This document shows positions 45,445-54,060 of a DNA stretch of 64,000 bases, in pieces. The notes under the pieces are model-generated. The model worked only from the letters and a program-made list of their open reading frames with translations. It had not been told where the DNA came from and ran no database searches. Position 1 is the stretch's first letter. Every line of letters begins with the position of its first letter. A program made the position numbers and the translations under genes. This DNA is from Litorivita pollutaquae (lineage in GTDB: Bacteria; Pseudomonadota; Alphaproteobacteria; Rhodobacterales; Rhodobacteraceae), in NCBI RefSeq assembly GCF_003205515.1, contig NZ_KZ826484.1, positions 186,001-250,000 of the forward strand, given 5' to 3'.

Positions 45445-47577
45445 TCAGCCGTCGGATTTTTCCGCAGTGATCTCTTCGCCGGTTTCCTGATCGACGACTT
45501 TCATCGACAGGCGCACTTTGCCGCGATCGTCAAAACCGAGCAATTTGACCTTCACGTCCTGGCCCTCTTTGAGGACATCCGACGGGTGGTTCAATCGGCG
45601 GTTTTCGATTTGGCTGACGTGCACAAGGCCGTCGCGCTTGCCAAAGAAGTTCACGAAGGCGCCGAAATCGACGATCTTCACGACCTTGCCATCGTAGACC
45701 TGACCTTCTTCGGGCTCTGCCACGATCGAGTGGATCATGTCATAGGCCTTCTTGATGGCCTCGCCATTCGGGCTTGCGATCTTGATGATGCCTTCGTCGT
45801 TGATGTCGACTTTAGCGCCCGAGGTTTCAACGATCTCGCGGATCACTTTACCACCCGAGCCGATCACTTCACGGATCTTATCGGTCGGGATTTGCATGGT
45901 CTCGATACGCGGTGCGTGGACCGAGAAATCCGAAGCGCCGGTCAGCGATTTGGACATCTCTCCAAGGATATGCATCCGGCCGTCTTTTGCTTGCGCGAGG
46001 GCTTTTTCCATGATCTCGGGCGTGATGCCGGCAACCTTGATGTCCATCTGCAAAGAGGTGATGCCGTTTTCGGTGCCTGCCACTTTGAAGTCCATGTCGC
46101 CGAGGTGATCCTCGTCGCCAAGGATGTCGGTCAAGATCGCGTAGGATCCGTCTTCTTCGAGGATCAGGCCCATGGCTACACCGGCAACCGCCGATTTGAG
46201 CGGAACGCCCGCATCCATCATCGACAAGGAGCCGCCGCACACCGATGCCATCGACGAAGAGCCGTTGGATTCGGTGATTTCCGACACAACACGCAGGGTG
46301 TAAGGGAAATCGGTTGCCGCTGGCAGAACCGCCTGAAGCGCGCGCCACGCCAATTTACCGTGGCCGATTTCGCGGCGACCGGGCGAGCCAACGCGGCCCA
46401 CTTCACCCACCGAATAGGGAGGGAAGTTATAGTGCAGCAGGAAGTTCGATTTATACGTGCCGTTCAGCGCGTCGATCATCTGCTCGTCATCGCCGGTGCC
46501 CAAAGTGGTGATAACCAAACCTTGGGTTTCGCCGCGTGTGAACAAGGCCGAACCGTGGGTCCGTGGCAAAAGGCCGGTTTCGCAAACGATTGGGCGGACG
46601 GTTGTGGTGTCACGGCCATCGATACGCTTGCCGGTTTTGACAACATCACCGCGCAAAACGCTGCTTTCGAGCTTCTTGAGGGCCGAACCGAGGTTCTCAT
46701 CGGCCAATTGCTCTTCGCTGAGTGCGTCCTTGATTGCGTCTTTCGCTGCCGCAACAGCAGTCGTGCGCTCTTGCTTGTCGGTGATCGCATATGCGGCGCG
46801 GATTTTGTCCTCGCCTGCGGCTTTGACGGCAGCATAAAGATCGGAGTAATCCGCCGGTTGGAAGTCGAAGGGCTCTTTGGCTGCCGACTCTGCCAGCTCA
46901 ATGATCAAATCGATCACCGGTTGGATTTGCTGATGCGCGAAGTTCACCGCGCCAAGCATTTCCGCTTCGGTCAATTCGTAGGCTTCCGATTCGACCATCA
47001 TCACGGCGTCTTTGGTGCCAGCCACAACCAGATCGAGACGTTGCTCGGGGTTGTCGCGCAGCTTGTGCATATCTTCGACTTCGGGGTTGAGGATATATTC
47101 GCCATCGACATAGCCAACGCGGGCACCGGCAATCGGGCCCATGAACGGCGCGCCGGAAATGGTCAAAGCTGCCGATGCAGCGATCATCGCAACGATGTCG
47201 GGGTCATTGACGAGGTCGTGGCTGAGCACGGTGCACATCACCAGAACTTCGTTTTTGAAGCCGGGAACAAACAGCGGGCGGATCGGACGGTCGATCAAAC
47301 GCGCGGTCAGCGTTTCTTTTTCCGTCGGGCGCGCTTCGCGTTTGAAGAAACCGCCGGGCACTTTACCCGCAGCATAGTATTTCTCTTGGTAGTGAACCGT
47401 CAGCGGAAAGAAATCCTGCCCCGGTTTTTGTTTCTTGGCGAACGTGACATTGGCCATGACAGAGGTTTCGCCCAGAGTGGCGATAACGGTTCCGTCTGCC
47501 TGACGGGCAATCTTACCCGTTTCCAGAGTGAGCTGTTCTTCGCCCCACTGGATCGATTTTTTCACTTCGTTGAACAT
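45445..47577 (-). CDS. pnp: Polyribonucleotide nucleotidyltransferase
   Basis: A 710-residue phosphorolytic 3' exoribonuclease, core of the degradosome. Two RNase PH domains (about residues 10-230 and 325-540), a helical linker, a KH domain ([20 protein letters not shown]) and a C-terminal S1 domain ([20 protein letters not shown]). The second PH domain holds the catalytic segments [20 protein letters not shown] is 7 nt before the ATG, and tandem hairpins lie just upstream in the leader. pnp is downstream of rpsO with an unusually long 496-bp spacer. Confidence 0.97.
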   Translation of the reverse strand: MFNEVKKSIQWGEEQLTLETGKIARQADGTVIATLGETSVMANVTFAKKQKPGQDFFPLTVHYQEKYYAAGKVPGGFFKREARPTEKETLTARLIDRPIRPLFVPGFKNEVLVMCTVLSHDLVNDPDIVAMIAASAALTISGAPFMGPIAGARVGYVDGEYILNPEVEDMHKLRDNPEQRLDLVVAGTKDAVMMVESEAYELTEAEMLGAVNFAHQQIQPVIDLIIELAESAAKEPFDFQPADYSDLYAAVKAAGEDKIRAAYAITDKQERTTAVAAAKDAIKDALSEEQLADENLGSALKKLESSVLRGDVVKTGKRIDGRDTTTVRPIVCETGLLPRTHGSALFTRGETQGLVITTLGTGDDEQMIDALNGTYKSNFLLHYNFPPYSVGEVGRVGSPGRREIGHGKLAWRALQAVLPAATDFPYTLRVVSEITESNGSSSMASVCGGSLSMMDAGVPLKSAVAGVAMGLILEEDGSYAILTDILGDEDHLGDMDFKVAGTENGITSLQMDIKVAGITPEIMEKALAQAKDGRMHILGEMSKSLTGASDFSVHAPRIETMQIPTDKIREVIGSGGKVIREIVETSGAKVDINDEGIIKIASPNGEAIKKAYDMIHSIVAEPEEGQVYDGKVVKIVDFGAFVNFFGKRDGLVHVSQIENRRLNHPSDVLKEGQDVKVKLLGFDDRGKVRLSMKVVDQETGEEITAEKSDG

Positions 47578-47592
47578 CTAGATATCCTAATT

Positions 47593-47619
47593 GGGAGCAC
47601 TCCCGACCCCTGCCGGGTC
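47593..47619 (-). promoter_or_regulatory. Two small hairpins in the pnp leader
   Basis: GGGA-GCAC-TCCC (47593-47604) and GACCC-CTGCC-GGGTC (47605-47619) are directly adjacent and end 15 bp before the pnp ATG, next to the AGGA ribosome site. In E. coli the pnp leader has a hairpin cut by RNase III that lets PNPase limit its own synthesis. A similar role is possible here but not shown. Confidence 0.4.
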
Positions 47620-48020
47620 TCCCGTTTGCATGGCGGCCCCATTGCCGCCGACCTTTTCATCATCTCATGCGCCAAGGTCAAAGCGTCACGTCTCAGATAC
47701 CGCGCCCATACAGGATTTTCAGGGGTTTGGAAAGGGGCGATGCGATCGGCCCGGTCACGTCAGAAGCGCGCCTATGGTGTAAATCGGCGCGGTGTGATGA
47801 CCCAAAATTTGGCCGCTGTTTCGAGTGTATGAGGCCCATTGGTCCGCAGCAAGCATCGGTGCGCGCGTATATCGGGTGGCAATCGGGTAGAGCTGGGGGG
47901 ACAGAACCGGTTTGGCCTGCTCCAAGAGGACGTGCGGGCCTGACCTATATGCACCGGGAGCATGTGAAACCGGCGTCTCAGTAGGGAGCGCAGGGGGAGT
48001 GCAACGGTCGGATCGGACGT
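47620..48020. other. Gene-free spacer between rpsO and pnp (about 400 bp)
   Basis: No supported gene. Short frames here lack family resemblance. It probably holds the pnp promoter and a leader on the minus strand; I cannot point to a clear -35/-10 pair. The spacing is long compared with E. coli, where rpsO and pnp are about 250 bp apart. Confidence 0.5.
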
Positions 48021-48022
48021 GA

Positions 48023-48051
48023 AAAGGCCCCCGAAAATATCGAGGGCCTTT
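48023..48051 (-). terminator. Intrinsic terminator of rpsO
   Basis: A 12-bp stem including a single G-T pair (48023-48034 with 48040-48051), 5-nt loop, then TTTTC on the minus strand, 22 bp after the rpsO stop. It would separate rpsO from pnp transcription. Confidence 0.85.
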
Positions 48052-48073
48052 CGAATACAGGTATGATCGACGC

Positions 48074-48343
48074 TTAGCGGCGCAGGCCGAGGCGTTTGAT
48101 CAGGTCTTGGTAACGCGCTTCATCTTTGGCACGGGTGTAGTCCAGAAGCTTGCGGCGCAGAGCCACCATTTTCAAAAGGCCACGACGACCGTGGTTGTCT
48201 TTTTTGTGGGTTTTGAAATGCTCGGTCAGGGTCGCGATGCGCGAGCTGAGAATGGCAACCTGAACTTCAGGCGAACCGGTGTCGCCTTCTTTGGTTGCGA
48301 ATTCTTTCATGACGCGGGCTTTTTCTTCGGCAGTGATCGACAT
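48074..48343 (-). CDS. rpsO: 30S ribosomal protein S15
   Basis: An 89-residue primary 16S-rRNA-binding protein. The whole sequence matches S15: [36 protein letters not shown] and KRLGLRR at the C-terminus. AGGAG is 8 nt before the ATG at 48343. In many bacteria rpsO follows truB directly; here the gene to its upstream side is an RTX-repeat protein, 352 bp away. Confidence 0.97.
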   Translation of the reverse strand: MSITAEEKARVMKEFATKEGDTGSPEVQVAILSSRIATLTEHFKTHKKDNHGRRGLLKMVALRRKLLDYTRAKDEARYQDLIKRLGLRR

Positions 48344-48695
48344 CGGGGTCTCCTTAGATTGAGGGTGGGGGCGCAAGCCGGGATGTCGTCCAGCAGGGTC
48401 CATAGAGGTCCGCACTCGAGAGGTGCAGATGCGCGCGTATAAGAGAGAATCGCTGTGAAGGAAAGAAAAATCGGATAGGCCCGCTTGGTGGAGGTTTAAA
48501 CCATCAAATCGCCCGCCCGGCGCGTATCTCTTTACACCTGCCCCGGCTTGACGGATCTGCCGTTTCTTGGGGCACGCGAGGAGTCCGCGCCCTGCTTAGG
48601 CCGTTGCATTAGGCTGCGTAACGATCAAGGCGCCGAGTTTTCGGACAACCCTTGGTGATGTTGCTTGCCAACGGTGCGTAACCGCGCGGCACAGG
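48344..48695. other. Upstream region of rpsO (about 350 bp), no gene
   Basis: It should contain the rpsO promoter on the minus strand and the end of the RTX-protein transcript. I see no hairpin-T-tract for the latter. A repeated octamer TGCGTAAC occurs at 48614-48621 and 48675-48682. Otherwise nothing notable. Confidence 0.5.
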
Positions 48696-49769
48696 TTAAC
48701 CGGCCAAAAGCCCCGCTTGCGCCACCGATTGAGACATCAGTGTAATATCCGCCAAGGAGAAATCTTCGCCATTGCGCACCAAGACCACATCTGCGCCGTT
48801 CATTGTAACAATAACGCCGCCCGCTGCGTCAGGATCTGCGCGCAGTTCGATGTCCGGATCGGCATCGGGGTCGGTGCTGTCGTCATAGACGAGAACCAAA
48901 GTGTCGCTGCCAGCCGCAAAATCCATCACCTCGGCGCGCGCGCCATCAGGAATCCAATCGCCGGCGCAAATCACATCGGCCCCGTCGCCGCCGGTGACGA
49001 TGTCATAGCATCCTGCCACAATCAGATCGTCGCCATCACCGCCATTGAGGTAATCGCCGCCATCCACATCGGAGATGTCATCAGGATCGGCATCGGCGTC
49101 ATCACATAGGCCGGAAATGACGTCGTTGCCCGCGCCGCCGAACAGCGTGTCGGCCCCGAGGCCGCCATCGATGTAGTCGCTGTCAAGCCCGCCATGGAGC
49201 GCATCATTACCGTCGCCGCCGGTCAGCGTGTCGTTCCCGCTGCCCCCGTCAAGGGTATCATCGCCGTCCTCGCCGTAGAGGTTGTCATTTTCGTTATGGC
49301 CGTAAAGGAGGTCATTGCCGGCGCCGCCAAATAGGGCGTCTTCGCCATCCTCGCCGTGAAGCTCGTCGTCACCCTCATCGCCGGACAGGATGTCGTTGCC
49401 GTCTTCGCCATGAATTTCGTCGTCACCCGAAGCCCCTTCGAGCTGGTCGGCTTCCGCGCCGCCACGCAGCCAATCATCCCCTTGGGTGGTCACGTCTTCT
49501 GTCGCGGTCACGTCGTCGGTTGCCGTCGCATCCTCAATGGGGTGCTCGTCGGTGGCCTCAAGCTGCAAGTCCGAGGCAGCGCGGTCGTCGGCTGAATCGA
49601 TCTCTTCAACCTCCGTCAGAAGATCGCTCACGTCCTGAACGGCGGCAGCGTTCGCGCCGCTCGGCGCATCGCTTTCTTCCGTGACTGCATCGCTTTCCTC
49701 GTCGTCCATGTTGACGAAGGCCGTTGCACCCACAACCATCATACCTAACAAACCAGCAAGCATTAACAT
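48696..49769 (-). CDS. RTX-type calcium-binding repeat protein with N-terminal membrane anchor
   Basis: A 357-residue, strongly acidic protein. The start (MLMLAGLLGMMVVGATAF) is an uncleaved-looking hydrophobic anchor; a Glu/Asp-rich linker follows (about 20-100), then a tract of RTX-like nonapeptides GGxGxDxL at residues 103-272, interrupted at 221-237 by an acidic insert (DDADADPDD). Each pair of repeats should bind calcium in a beta-roll. A C-terminal beta region ends the protein. An RTX tail after a membrane anchor, and no export genes nearby, suggest an anchored rather than type I-secreted protein. Several starts are possible between 49826 and 49763. Confidence 0.82.
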   Translation of the reverse strand: MLMLAGLLGMMVVGATAFVNMDDEESDAVTEESDAPSGANAAAVQDVSDLLTEVEEIDSADDRAASDLQLEATDEHPIEDATATDDVTATEDVTTQGDDWLRGGAEADQLEGASGDDEIHGEDGNDILSGDEGDDELHGEDGEDALFGGAGNDLLYGHNENDNLYGEDGDDTLDGGSGNDTLTGGDGNDALHGGLDSDYIDGGLGADTLFGGAGNDVISGLCDDADADPDDISDVDGGDYLNGGDGDDLIVAGCYDIVTGGDGADVICAGDWIPDGARAEVMDFAAGSDTLVLVYDDSTDPDADPDIELRADPDAAGGVIVTMNGADVVLVRNGEDFSLADITLMSQSVAQAGLLAG

Positions 49770-49845
49770 CGTACATTTATCCCGTAATACACGCCCGACC
49801 ATGCCACACAACGCGGCGCAGGTCAAACCTTCTGAGTGGAAATTG

Positions 49846-49930
49846 GTTAACGCAAAATTTGAAAAACGTTAACGAAATGAATGGGTTAGTCTATATGTTG
49901 TGGTGGCGTAACTTTGCCAAAACGTTAACG
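49846..49930. repeat. Three GTTAACG copies in the RTX-gene upstream region
   Basis: GTTAACG occurs at 49846-49852, 49868-49874 and 49924-49930; the last two are within the longer identical AAAACGTTAACG. All lie between the DUF1643 stop and the RTX-protein start. The palindromic core GTTAAC suggests a protein-binding site. The spacing does not match the TTAA-N7-TTAA of CtrA. Confidence 0.6.
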
Positions 49931-49949
49931 CACCGTTGGGCGAAGGTTG

Positions 49950-50471
49950 CTATCGGGGTGCGGATGCGGGCCAACGATCCGGTTGCTGCGCGTAGGCGAT
50001 ATAGAGCGGGTGTTTGGGGTGGCCTGCTTTGCTCAGGCCGAGGTGATAAAGCGGCTTGCCGGAGGCACGCAAAATCGCCTCAACCGCGGCGCCGCGCGCC
50101 AAATGCGCGCCGTGGGTGCCCCATGCGGCGATGACATCATCGGCCCACAGGCATCCCTCATGGATCGCCTTGTCATTCTCCGGCCCGATGGGGTCGGCTG
50201 CCGCACGCATCAATTTCGGATCCGTATCGCGCCATGCAAAAATATTGGTGACGCGAAAGCCGCCGTATCCCAATGTTCGCGCCCGCCGTTCGCAGCGTTC
50301 TACCGTGGGATCATTTTGCACTTCGGTCGCGGTCGAGGGGTTGAGCATTACAAAGAGCACGCGCTTGCCCTGCGCATCCCATTCCCGCGTGAGCGCATAT
50401 CGGTAGCGTTCGCAATCGGAATAAATCGCGGTTGAGGGCGCGTCGTCTTTGGTATGGCTGCGGGTGATCAT
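49950..50471 (-). CDS. DUF1643 domain-containing protein
   Basis: A 173-residue soluble protein with the DUF1643 pattern: RYRYALTREW, VLFVMLNPSTATEVQNDPTVERCERRARTLGYGGFRVTNIFAWRDTDP and AWGTHG. The fold is thought to be of the nucleotide-related kind, but function is unknown. Upstream (minus) lies truB at 93 bp. It and the RTX gene break the usual truB-rpsO adjacency. Confidence 0.87.
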   Translation of the reverse strand: MITRSHTKDDAPSTAIYSDCERYRYALTREWDAQGKRVLFVMLNPSTATEVQNDPTVERCERRARTLGYGGFRVTNIFAWRDTDPKLMRAAADPIGPENDKAIHEGCLWADDVIAAWGTHGAHLARGAAVEAILRASGKPLYHLGLSKAGHPKHPLYIAYAQQPDRWPASAPR

Positions 50472-50563
50472 GGGGTTTCATGCCCTGATCCGACAGCGGG
50501 GTTCAAGAAGTTTTCCCCAATGCTCGGCAAAGATCACCGCATGCCGCAGTCAAACCGCTTTGC

Positions 50564-51478
50564 CTATTGCGTTGCGCGCACAAACACGCGGCTCGGATGC
50601 AATTCACCCGCCTTATAGACGCCAACGGCCACCGCCTCGCCATGCAGTGAGGCCCAGCATTCATCGCCGTATTCCACGTCCGATACGATCACCATGCCCG
50701 GATTGCCATTGCGCAGTTTCGCTGCGCCGCCTTCGGTGGTCTTGACCTCAGGCAGATCGGCTAAACCTTCTTCAAGCGGCAAAAGATGTGCGTCAATCTC
50801 GGGGGTTTTGGCCAATTCTTCGATCTTTTCCATACTGATCCCATCTTCTGCATCGAAGGGTCCGGACCAGACACGGCGCAGCCATTCTACATGGCCGAAA
50901 CATCCCAATGCCGCGCCAAGATCACGGGCGATCGAGCGCACATAGCCGCCCTTGCCGCAGGTCATCTCCAAAATGACGTGATCCGCATCGGGGCGTTCCG
51001 CCATGAGCAATTCCTCGACATAAAGAGGACGTGCGGCGATTTCGAAATCCTCGTCACTACGGGCCCGTTTATAGGCCCGTTCGCCATCAATTTTCACGGC
51101 GGAAAACTTTGGCGGGACTTGCATGATATCGCCGACGAACTGGCCAAGGGCGGCCTTGATTTCATCGTCTGTAGGGCGCGCGTCCGAGGTGTCAGTGACT
51201 TCGCCTTCGGTGTCATCGGTGTTGGTGGCTTGCCCCAAACGTACCGAAAACCGGTAGGCTTTCATCGCGTCGGTGATATAGGGCACGGTCTTTGTGGCCT
51301 CGCCCAGTGCCACGGCCAAAACGCCGGTCGCTTCGGGATCCAATGTGCCGGCATGGCCGGCTTTCTTGGCGGAAAAGGCCCATTTCACCTTGTTCACCAC
51401 GGCGGTCGAGGTGATGCCCGCCGGTTTGTCGACGACGAGCCAGCCGGAAATGTCGCGGCCTTTGCGGGTACGTGCCAT
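50564..51478 (-). CDS. truB: tRNA pseudouridine(55) synthase
   Basis: A 304-residue enzyme making the T-loop pseudouridine of tRNAs. Catalytic D47 in [20 protein letters not shown], then [13 protein letters not shown] and [14 protein letters not shown]; the C-terminal region is a PUA-like fold. It belongs to the conserved rbfA-truB-rpsO-pnp neighbourhood, with the phosphodiester glycosidase gene inserted between rbfA and truB. Confidence 0.96.
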   Translation of the reverse strand: MARTRKGRDISGWLVVDKPAGITSTAVVNKVKWAFSAKKAGHAGTLDPEATGVLAVALGEATKTVPYITDAMKAYRFSVRLGQATNTDDTEGEVTDTSDARPTDDEIKAALGQFVGDIMQVPPKFSAVKIDGERAYKRARSDEDFEIAARPLYVEELLMAERPDADHVILEMTCGKGGYVRSIARDLGAALGCFGHVEWLRRVWSGPFDAEDGISMEKIEELAKTPEIDAHLLPLEEGLADLPEVKTTEGGAAKLRNGNPGMVIVSDVEYGDECWASLHGEAVAVGVYKAGELHPSRVFVRATQ

Positions 51479-51591
51479 AGAATGGGCCTCATAGGTTCAG
51501 ATGGACTGGGTTCAGGATGGAATACGCATGATGTGAGGGCGCGGCCTACCCAATAGAGCGCCGCGCGTCAATTGCGATGCGCGGAGCACGG

Positions 51592-52377
51592 TTACTTGAT
51601 CACCTCGACGGTGCCGACAATCGGGCCCAGATAGGTGCCAAAATTGAAGGCCGTCATGCCGCGCCGGTAAAGCCGCGAGATATTGCCGTCAAAGTAGAGC
51701 GCATTGGGCAGTTTCAGCACATCGCGGTAAAGCGTGCCAAAATCGTAAAAATTCACCGGGCTGCGCGAGATCGCAAAAACCGCGTGTTTGCCGTCTGCCG
51801 TAGTGCCGACGCCATTGCGGATGTAACGGCTGTCGCCGCCGTCGATAAAACGCGGGTGCAGCGTGCCATCAATCACCAACATCGGCCCGGATTGCGAGGC
51901 ATAGCGGCATTTCGGTTTTGCGGCGATAAAAGATTTGGTTTCCATCACATCGGCGCGCCCATCGCGGATGCACAACACCCCATTCGGTAATAGACCAAAG
52001 TTGCCGCCGCCGCCGGTGGTTATCACCCGCATCGTTTCAACCCCGTCTTCGACATAATGGCCCACGGGAGAGCGATCCTCATGATACATGCCCGCATTCA
52101 TCGCCATACCAAGTTGCAGGCCCTCTGGTTCCAGCATTTGGTCGATCCGTGCGAATTGGCCCAGAGGTTTGCCAGCACTGTCATTAAGAAACAGGCGCAA
52201 TTCTTCGGATTGCAGATCTACGTCACAGACGGTGAATTGCGTGCCCTTGTGGGAGATGTCGTTGCAATTGGCCGCCCGGCTGGCCGTGCCCCATCCGATC
52301 GCCGCCGCCACAGTTCCCGCCACTGCGAAGCCTACCGCAGCGCGGCGGGGTTTATTCGTCGAGATCGCGGCGGACAT
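51592..52377 (-). CDS. Phosphodiester glycosidase (NAGPA/DUF2233) family protein
   Basis: A 261-residue exported protein: a twin-Arg-containing basic start and a hydrophobic segment (FAVAGTVAAAIGWG, then TASRA), followed by the NAGPA-like domain. Characteristic are AMNAGMYH (92-99), NGVLCIRDG and QSGPMLVIDG (162-171). Human NAGPA uncovers mannose-6-phosphate tags; bacterial relatives may process surface or phosphodiester-linked glycans. The ATG at 52377 overlaps rbfA by 26 bp, so it is read with rbfA. I recall it next to rbfA/truB in related genomes. Confidence 0.85.
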   Translation of the reverse strand: MSAAISTNKPRRAAVGFAVAGTVAAAIGWGTASRAANCNDISHKGTQFTVCDVDLQSEELRLFLNDSAGKPLGQFARIDQMLEPEGLQLGMAMNAGMYHEDRSPVGHYVEDGVETMRVITTGGGGNFGLLPNGVLCIRDGRADVMETKSFIAAKPKCRYASQSGPMLVIDGTLHPRFIDGGDSRYIRNGVGTTADGKHAVFAISRSPVNFYDFGTLYRDVLKLPNALYFDGNISRLYRRGMTAFNFGTYLGPIVGTVEVIK

Positions 52378-52747
52378 TGTCTTGATCCAGCAGCGCGCGT
52401 GTCGCGTCCATCCGGTCAAAGGTGTCGTCAATCATGAACCGCAATTCCGGTACGTGTTTGAGCGTCATCTTGCGCCCAAGATAATGGCGCAGCTCGCCCT
52501 TGTTCTTTGCCAAAAGGGCAATCGCCAATTCCTTGTCGCCACCGCCGAGCGGCAGCGCATAGACCGTCGCAATCCGCAAATCCGGTGTGACGCGGACCTC
52601 GCCGATGGTGATCGACATACGGTTCAAATCCGGATCATGGATCTCGCCGCGCGAGAGCAATTCCGATAGCGTCCGCCGGATCAACTCGCCAACGCGGAGC
52701 TGTCTTTGGGAGGGGCCGGAGCCCTCATGATGTGCGTTCTTTGCCAT
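52352..52747 (-). CDS. rbfA: 30S ribosome-binding factor RbfA
   Basis: A 131-residue late 30S assembly factor with a KH-like fold: SQRQLRVGELIRRTLSELLSRGEI, then LNRMSITIGEVRVTPDLRIATVYALPLG and LRHYLGRKMTLKHVPELRFMIDDTFD. I start at the second ATG (52747, MAKN), which agrees with relatives; an ATG at 52756 is also possible. It heads the minus-strand run to truB and diverges from dapB, about 87 bp apart. Confidence 0.95.
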   Translation of the reverse strand: MAKNAHHEGSGPSQRQLRVGELIRRTLSELLSRGEIHDPDLNRMSITIGEVRVTPDLRIATVYALPLGGGDKELAIALLAKNKGELRHYLGRKMTLKHVPELRFMIDDTFDRMDATRALLDQDNVRRDLDE

Positions 52748-52834
52748 GGGCTTCATCTAGTGCTTTGCAGGGGCTTTGCCAAGCATGCATTGCTCGGGTA
52801 GGAAGGCGCAAAGCCAAATCAGGAGACCAATGCC

Positions 52835-53656
52835 ATGAGCGACAGCGCGCAGGATTTGCCCGGAATTGTAGTGACAGGTGCCTCGGGCCGTATGGGGCAG
52901 ATGTTGATCGAGACGATTGCCGCATCGGATAAGGCACGTCTCGTCGGGGCGGTAGAGCGGAGCGGCCACGCATGGGTCGGACAGGATATCGGCGCGGCCA
53001 TGGGGGGGGCTGATATGGGCATTGTGGTCACCGACGATGCGCTGGAGGCCTTTGCCAAGGCGCAAGCCGTGATTGATTTCACCGCGCCCGCCGCCACAGT
53101 CGAATTTGCAGCTTTGGCAGCTCAGGCCCGCGCCGTGCATGTGATCGGCACCACCGGTATGTCTGCGGAGGATCTTGCCGCGCTGGGCCGTGCGGCCCAT
53201 CATGCGGTGATTGTGCGGGCGGGAAATATGTCTCTGGGTGTGAATTTGTTGACGCAGTTGACCAAAAAAGTCGCTGCGGCCTTGGATGACGATTACGATA
53301 TCGAGATCATCGAATCGCATCACAACCGCAAGGTTGATGCGCCCTCGGGCACCGCGTTGATGTTGGGCGAGGCGGCCGCCGAAGGACGCGGCGTTTCACT
53401 TGAGGCGGTATCGGATCGCGGCCGCGATGGCATCACGGGCGCCCGCAAACGCGGCGATATCGGATTTGTCGCGGTGCGCGGCGGTGATATCATCGGCGAA
53501 CATGACGTGTTGTTCGCAGGCACGGGGGAACGTATCACCCTGCGCCATGTCGCCTCGGATCGCTCGGTCTTTGCCCGCGGGGCACTCAAAGCCGCACTTT
53601 GGGGCCAGGGCAAAAAGCCAGGTGAATACGATATGCTTGACGTGCTGGGTCTGTGA
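52835..53656 (+). CDS. dapB: 4-hydroxy-tetrahydrodipicolinate reductase
   Basis: A 273-residue NAD(P)H enzyme of the lysine/diaminopimelate pathway. Cofactor loop GASGRMG at 15-21, the TTGMSAEDL region, catalytic [16 protein letters not shown], and [15 protein letters not shown] at the end. AGGAG precedes the ATG. Located divergently from rbfA. Its plus-strand stop faces the SdhAF4 gene. Confidence 0.97.
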   Translation: MSDSAQDLPGIVVTGASGRMGQMLIETIAASDKARLVGAVERSGHAWVGQDIGAAMGGADMGIVVTDDALEAFAKAQAVIDFTAPAATVEFAALAAQARAVHVIGTTGMSAEDLAALGRAAHHAVIVRAGNMSLGVNLLTQLTKKVAAALDDDYDIEIIESHHNRKVDAPSGTALMLGEAAAEGRGVSLEAVSDRGRDGITGARKRGDIGFVAVRGGDIIGEHDVLFAGTGERITLRHVASDRSVFARGALKAALWGQGKKPGEYDMLDVLGL

Positions 53657-53731
53657 TCTGCAGGCGGATGCCGTGGGGCCCAGCGCCTGCACCAAAAACG
53701 CGCCACAACGTTTAAGTCTTGGGCCTTGCGA

Positions 53732-53968
53732 TCAAAAATCGATAGCGAGGCCTTTTTTCTCCCAATCGCCATAGCGCACCGGCTCTGGTCCGTCGCGCCC
53801 GCCAAGTTCGGTGGGCATCGGCGCATCCATCTGGGCCAATCTGCGGCGTTCGGCGGCTTCGGCCAATGCGCGTTGGGCGGCGGCGGGCAGGGTCGGGTCA
53901 ATGGCCGGCGTGTCTTGCGCGGGTCCTGTGGCGGCCACCTGCGGGGATTTTGCGCTATTGTCGCTCAT
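53732..53968 (-). CDS. Succinate dehydrogenase assembly factor 4 homologue (DUF1674)
   Basis: A 78-residue protein ending in the strongly conserved motif GRDGPEPVRYGDWEKKGLAIDF (last 22 residues), diagnostic of DUF1674/SDHAF4. In mitochondria Sdh8/SDHAF4 protects the flavinylated SdhA subunit before complex II assembly. The first ~55 residues are Ala/Pro-rich and poorly conserved. It converges with dapB and diverges from rsmB; the sdh genes are not in the window. Confidence 0.9.
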   Translation of the reverse strand: MSDNSAKSPQVAATGPAQDTPAIDPTLPAAAQRALAEAAERRRLAQMDAPMPTELGGRDGPEPVRYGDWEKKGLAIDF

Positions 53969-54060
53969 GACTTGGGCTTCCTTTGCTTTATACCTGTTGA
54001 TATACGCGCGCTTTAATCACGGGCAAGACCCGATCCATGCTGTAATCAAGGAATATGCCA

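Noticed and set aside
45586-47832. A 748-codon plus-strand frame opposite pnp
   Set aside because: Mirror frame of pnp, whose domains are complete on the minus strand.
49846-49930. CtrA binding sites upstream of the RTX gene
   Set aside because: The TTAA cores are 18 bp or more apart, not seven as in TTAA-N7-TTAA.
53660-53690. Terminator between dapB and the SdhAF4 gene
   Set aside because: GCAGGCG/CGCCTGC can pair, but it is followed by A's rather than T's on the plus strand and has no T-tract on the minus strand side either.
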